Below are positions 8,282 to 9,524 of a DNA stretch of 9,524 nt, piece by piece. Source of the DNA: JBBRCX01 sp038204465 (GTDB taxonomy: Bacteria > Planctomycetota > Phycisphaerae > Tepidisphaerales > Tepidisphaeraceae). A program made the translations under genes and the position numbers. The notes under the pieces are model-generated. The model made no database searches. It saw only the letters and a program-made list of their open reading frames with translations, and was not told the DNA's origin. Each line of letters starts with the position of its first letter. Within the stretch, counting starts at the first letter, position 1. The DNA lies in the NCBI GenBank assembly GCA_038204465.1, contig JBBRCX010000142.1:1-9524 (forward strand), read 5' to 3'.

Positions 8282-8500
8282 TGCGCGCGGCTTCGATCCC
8301 GTATCGTTTGCGGAGTTCCGTTGCCGCTGAATCCCCGAGCTGGTGAGGGTGCCAGGCTGGTACTTCCGCCCGCCGGCAGGCTCGCTTGATGGCCCCGTCG
8401 GTAGCTGGTGACATCATAGCGCGACCGCTGTTCCAATCTGAGAATGCGGACCCCGATTCTAATCGAGCAAGGCCAGCACTCCTCGATTTCCCCAGCCGTG
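8193..8500 (-). pseudogene. Tyrosine recombinase (integrase) C-terminal remnant
   Basis: Minus-strand residues from about 8390 down to 8193 read as the C-terminal catalytic half of a phage-type integrase: AIKRACRRAEVPAWHPHQL, ATELRKRYGIEAARIILGHR, DVYAEMD, and AKIVAEVG near the usual family end. The box that should be HxxR reads HQLG at 8334-8345, and the next residue is Asp (8331-8333) where His is usual, so two catalytic-site residues are lost. The LGHR His and the DVYAEMD Tyr remain. Upstream, RYDVTSYRR continues the family pattern in another frame. The switch falls at a four-G run on the minus strand (+ 8393-8396), which suggests a one-base insertion. The N-terminal domains and first catalytic Arg are absent. 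The upstream limit (about 8500) is approximate. This was probably once part of an integrated element. Confidence 0.8.
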
Positions 8501-8772
8501 ATCTGAAACCCCCGTTCATCCGCATGGAGTTTGTGCGGGGAGCCCCGCTGCAGGCTGAAGCTGGAGGGCGAGAGCCGGTGGCGGGGCAATCGCGCATTGA
8601 CGCGGCGTGGCTGATGGAGAGCAGAGTTGCAGAAAAACGTAGTGGGCAGAACGAAGCCAAATTTGGAACGTCGAGGCTAACGCATTATTTGGGGCGCGCT
8701 CATCTGTGGCTAACAATCGAGCCCATAATCCGGGCGGAAGGTTCGGTTCAACACACATGAGAAGGAGACGAG
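8500..8772. other. Non-coding stretch upstream of the porin gene
   Basis: No convincing gene is present. Open frames on both strands look like noise, and one on the minus strand may hold unrecognisable upstream parts of the integrase remnant. The porin promoter should lie here. AT-richer hexamers occur at 8685-8690 (TTATTT, 16 bases after TTGGAA at 8663-8668) and at 8724-8729 (CATAAT), but neither pair is good enough to call. GGCTAAC occurs twice, at 8675-8681 and 8708-8714. Confidence 0.4.
8762..8767 (+). promoter_or_regulatory. Shine-Dalgarno of the porin gene
   Basis: AAGGAG lies five bases before ATG 8773. It is the strongest ribosome binding site in the window and fixes the start codon of the porin gene. 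High expression is expected for an outer-membrane porin. Confidence 0.85.
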
Positions 8773-9524
8773 ATGGTTGATCCCAAGTGCCGGCGTCTTG
8801 CGGCCCGTGCGGCAGCGCTGGGGATGGGCGGTGTTTTGGCGTTTGGCGCGGTTGCCCTGGCGGGGGAGCCGACGCAGCAGGAATTGCTCGAGCAGATGAA
8901 GGTGCTGCAGAGCAAGGTCGAGCGGCTGGAGGCGAAGCAGGAGCAGACCGCGAAGGCGGCGGATACTCGCGAGGTGGATGCCACCGTCGATCGCGTGCTG
9001 AAGGACGCCGAGCGGCGCAGCCAGCTGCTGGCGGACGGCGAAGGGTTCACGGCCGGTTACAGCAAGGGCAAGTTCCTGATTCAGAGCGCGAACGGGGAGT
9101 TCGTGCTGCATCCGTGGCTGCAGTTTCAATTCCGCGACGTGACCAACTACCGGGAGGACGTGACGAAGTTTGGGCCAGGCGCGACGCCGGGAACGACGGT
9201 AGCCGACGGGACGAAGGACACGGTGGACAACGGGTTTGAGCTGCGGCGGATGAAATTCGGATTCGACGGCAACGTCTTCGGCAAGGACCTGACCTATCTG
9301 TTCCTGTGGGCGACGAACCGCAAGACGGGCGGGCCGGTGCTGGAAGAGGCGTGGGCGAGGTACAAGTTCGCGGAGGAATGGGGCGCTCGGGCGGGACAGT
9401 TCAAGGACCCGCTGGCGCATGAATCATTGACGAGCTCAAAGCGGCTGCTGGCGGCGGAGCGGTCGTTGCTGACGGACGTCTTCACCGGCGGCGACAACTT
9501 CGTGCAGGGCGTGAGCCTGATCTG
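8773..9524 (+). CDS. OprP/OprO-type phosphate-selective porin (3' end outside window)
   Basis: This encodes the first 250 residues of an outer-membrane beta-barrel porin; the gene continues past the window. A signal peptide spans residues 1-30: a basic start (KCRR), a hydrophobic core and a cleavage site AVALA|GEP. Residues 34-60 form a heptad-patterned coiled coil (Leu38, Met42, Leu45, Val49, Leu52), a feature of several porins that anchor to cell-envelope polymers. The barrel then begins: YSKGKFLIQSANGEFVLHPW, LQFQFRDV, FELRRMKFGFDGNVFGKDL, EEAWARYKF, and RAGQFKDPLAHESLTSSKRL. This order (short strand, RR-rich strand, then GQFK-P turn) is typical of the phosphate-selective porin O/P family. 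The family name does not prove phosphate transport; many relatives are general or unknown-substrate porins. G-rich third codon positions match the nuo genes, so it belongs to the host backbone. Confidence 0.85.
   Translation, partial: MVDPKCRRLAARAAALGMGGVLAFGAVALAGEPTQQELLEQMKVLQSKVERLEAKQEQTAKAADTREVDATVDRVLKDAERRSQLLADGEGFTAGYSKGKFLIQSANGEFVLHPWLQFQFRDVTNYREDVTKFGPGATPGTTVADGTKDTVDNGFELRRMKFGFDGNVFGKDLTYLFLWATNRKTGGPVLEEAWARYKFAEEWGARAGQFKDPLAHESLTSSKRLLAAERSLLTDVFTGGDNFVQGVSLI

Noticed and set aside
8386..8760. Plus-strand frame before the porin gene
   Set aside because: It runs antisense through the integrase remnant and has no recognisable features.

Overview
The window comes from a GC-rich bacterial chromosome. 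I infer a member of the Planctomycetota or a nearby PVC-group lineage. The reasons are the combination of a multi-subunit NADH dehydrogenase operon, a PhyH-family oxygenase with an LHSGG-type metal motif, an OprP/OprO-type porin with an N-terminal coiled coil, and an integrase remnant of the HPHQLR/LGHRSAA type. This is an inference from style and gene families, not from a marker gene.

Region 1 (1-5688, + strand) is the distal end of a nuo operon: nuoL (its 5' end lies outside the window), nuoM and nuoN. These are the three antiporter-like, proton-pumping membrane subunits of respiratory complex I. nuoL and nuoM are 37 bp apart, with a terminator-like hairpin in the gap. nuoM and nuoN are 113 bp apart, with a 12-bp tandem repeat in the gap. 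NuoN is longer than usual because of Ala/Pro/Gly-rich linkers, one encoded by a 15-bp tandem repeat.

Region 2 (5689-6158) has no convincing gene. It holds several inverted repeats, including a perfect 15-bp stem, between the convergent nuoN and phyH genes. Region 3 (6159-6959, - strand) is a PhyH-like non-heme iron oxygenase whose expected HxD metal motif reads H-S-G.

Region 4 (about 7041-8500) looks acquired and partly decayed. A tightly overlapping three-gene cassette on + (7207-8281) encodes a DUF6941-like beta-rich protein, a 70-aa protein with an acidic W-Y-D-E-D tail, and a MazF/PemK-like protein. Its reading frame runs without a stop into the 3' end of an opposite-strand tyrosine recombinase remnant. 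That remnant carries a frameshift and has lost its catalytic Arg and the next His. Base usage here lacks the strong G bias of the + strand seen in nuo, phyH and the porin gene.

Region 5 (8773 to the window end, + strand) is the start of an exported phosphate-selective-porin-like outer-membrane protein with a clear ribosome binding site and signal peptide.

The nuo genes act together in respiration. The toxin-antitoxin-like cassette is the best candidate for an under-described system, but its function is inferred from layout and remote similarity only.
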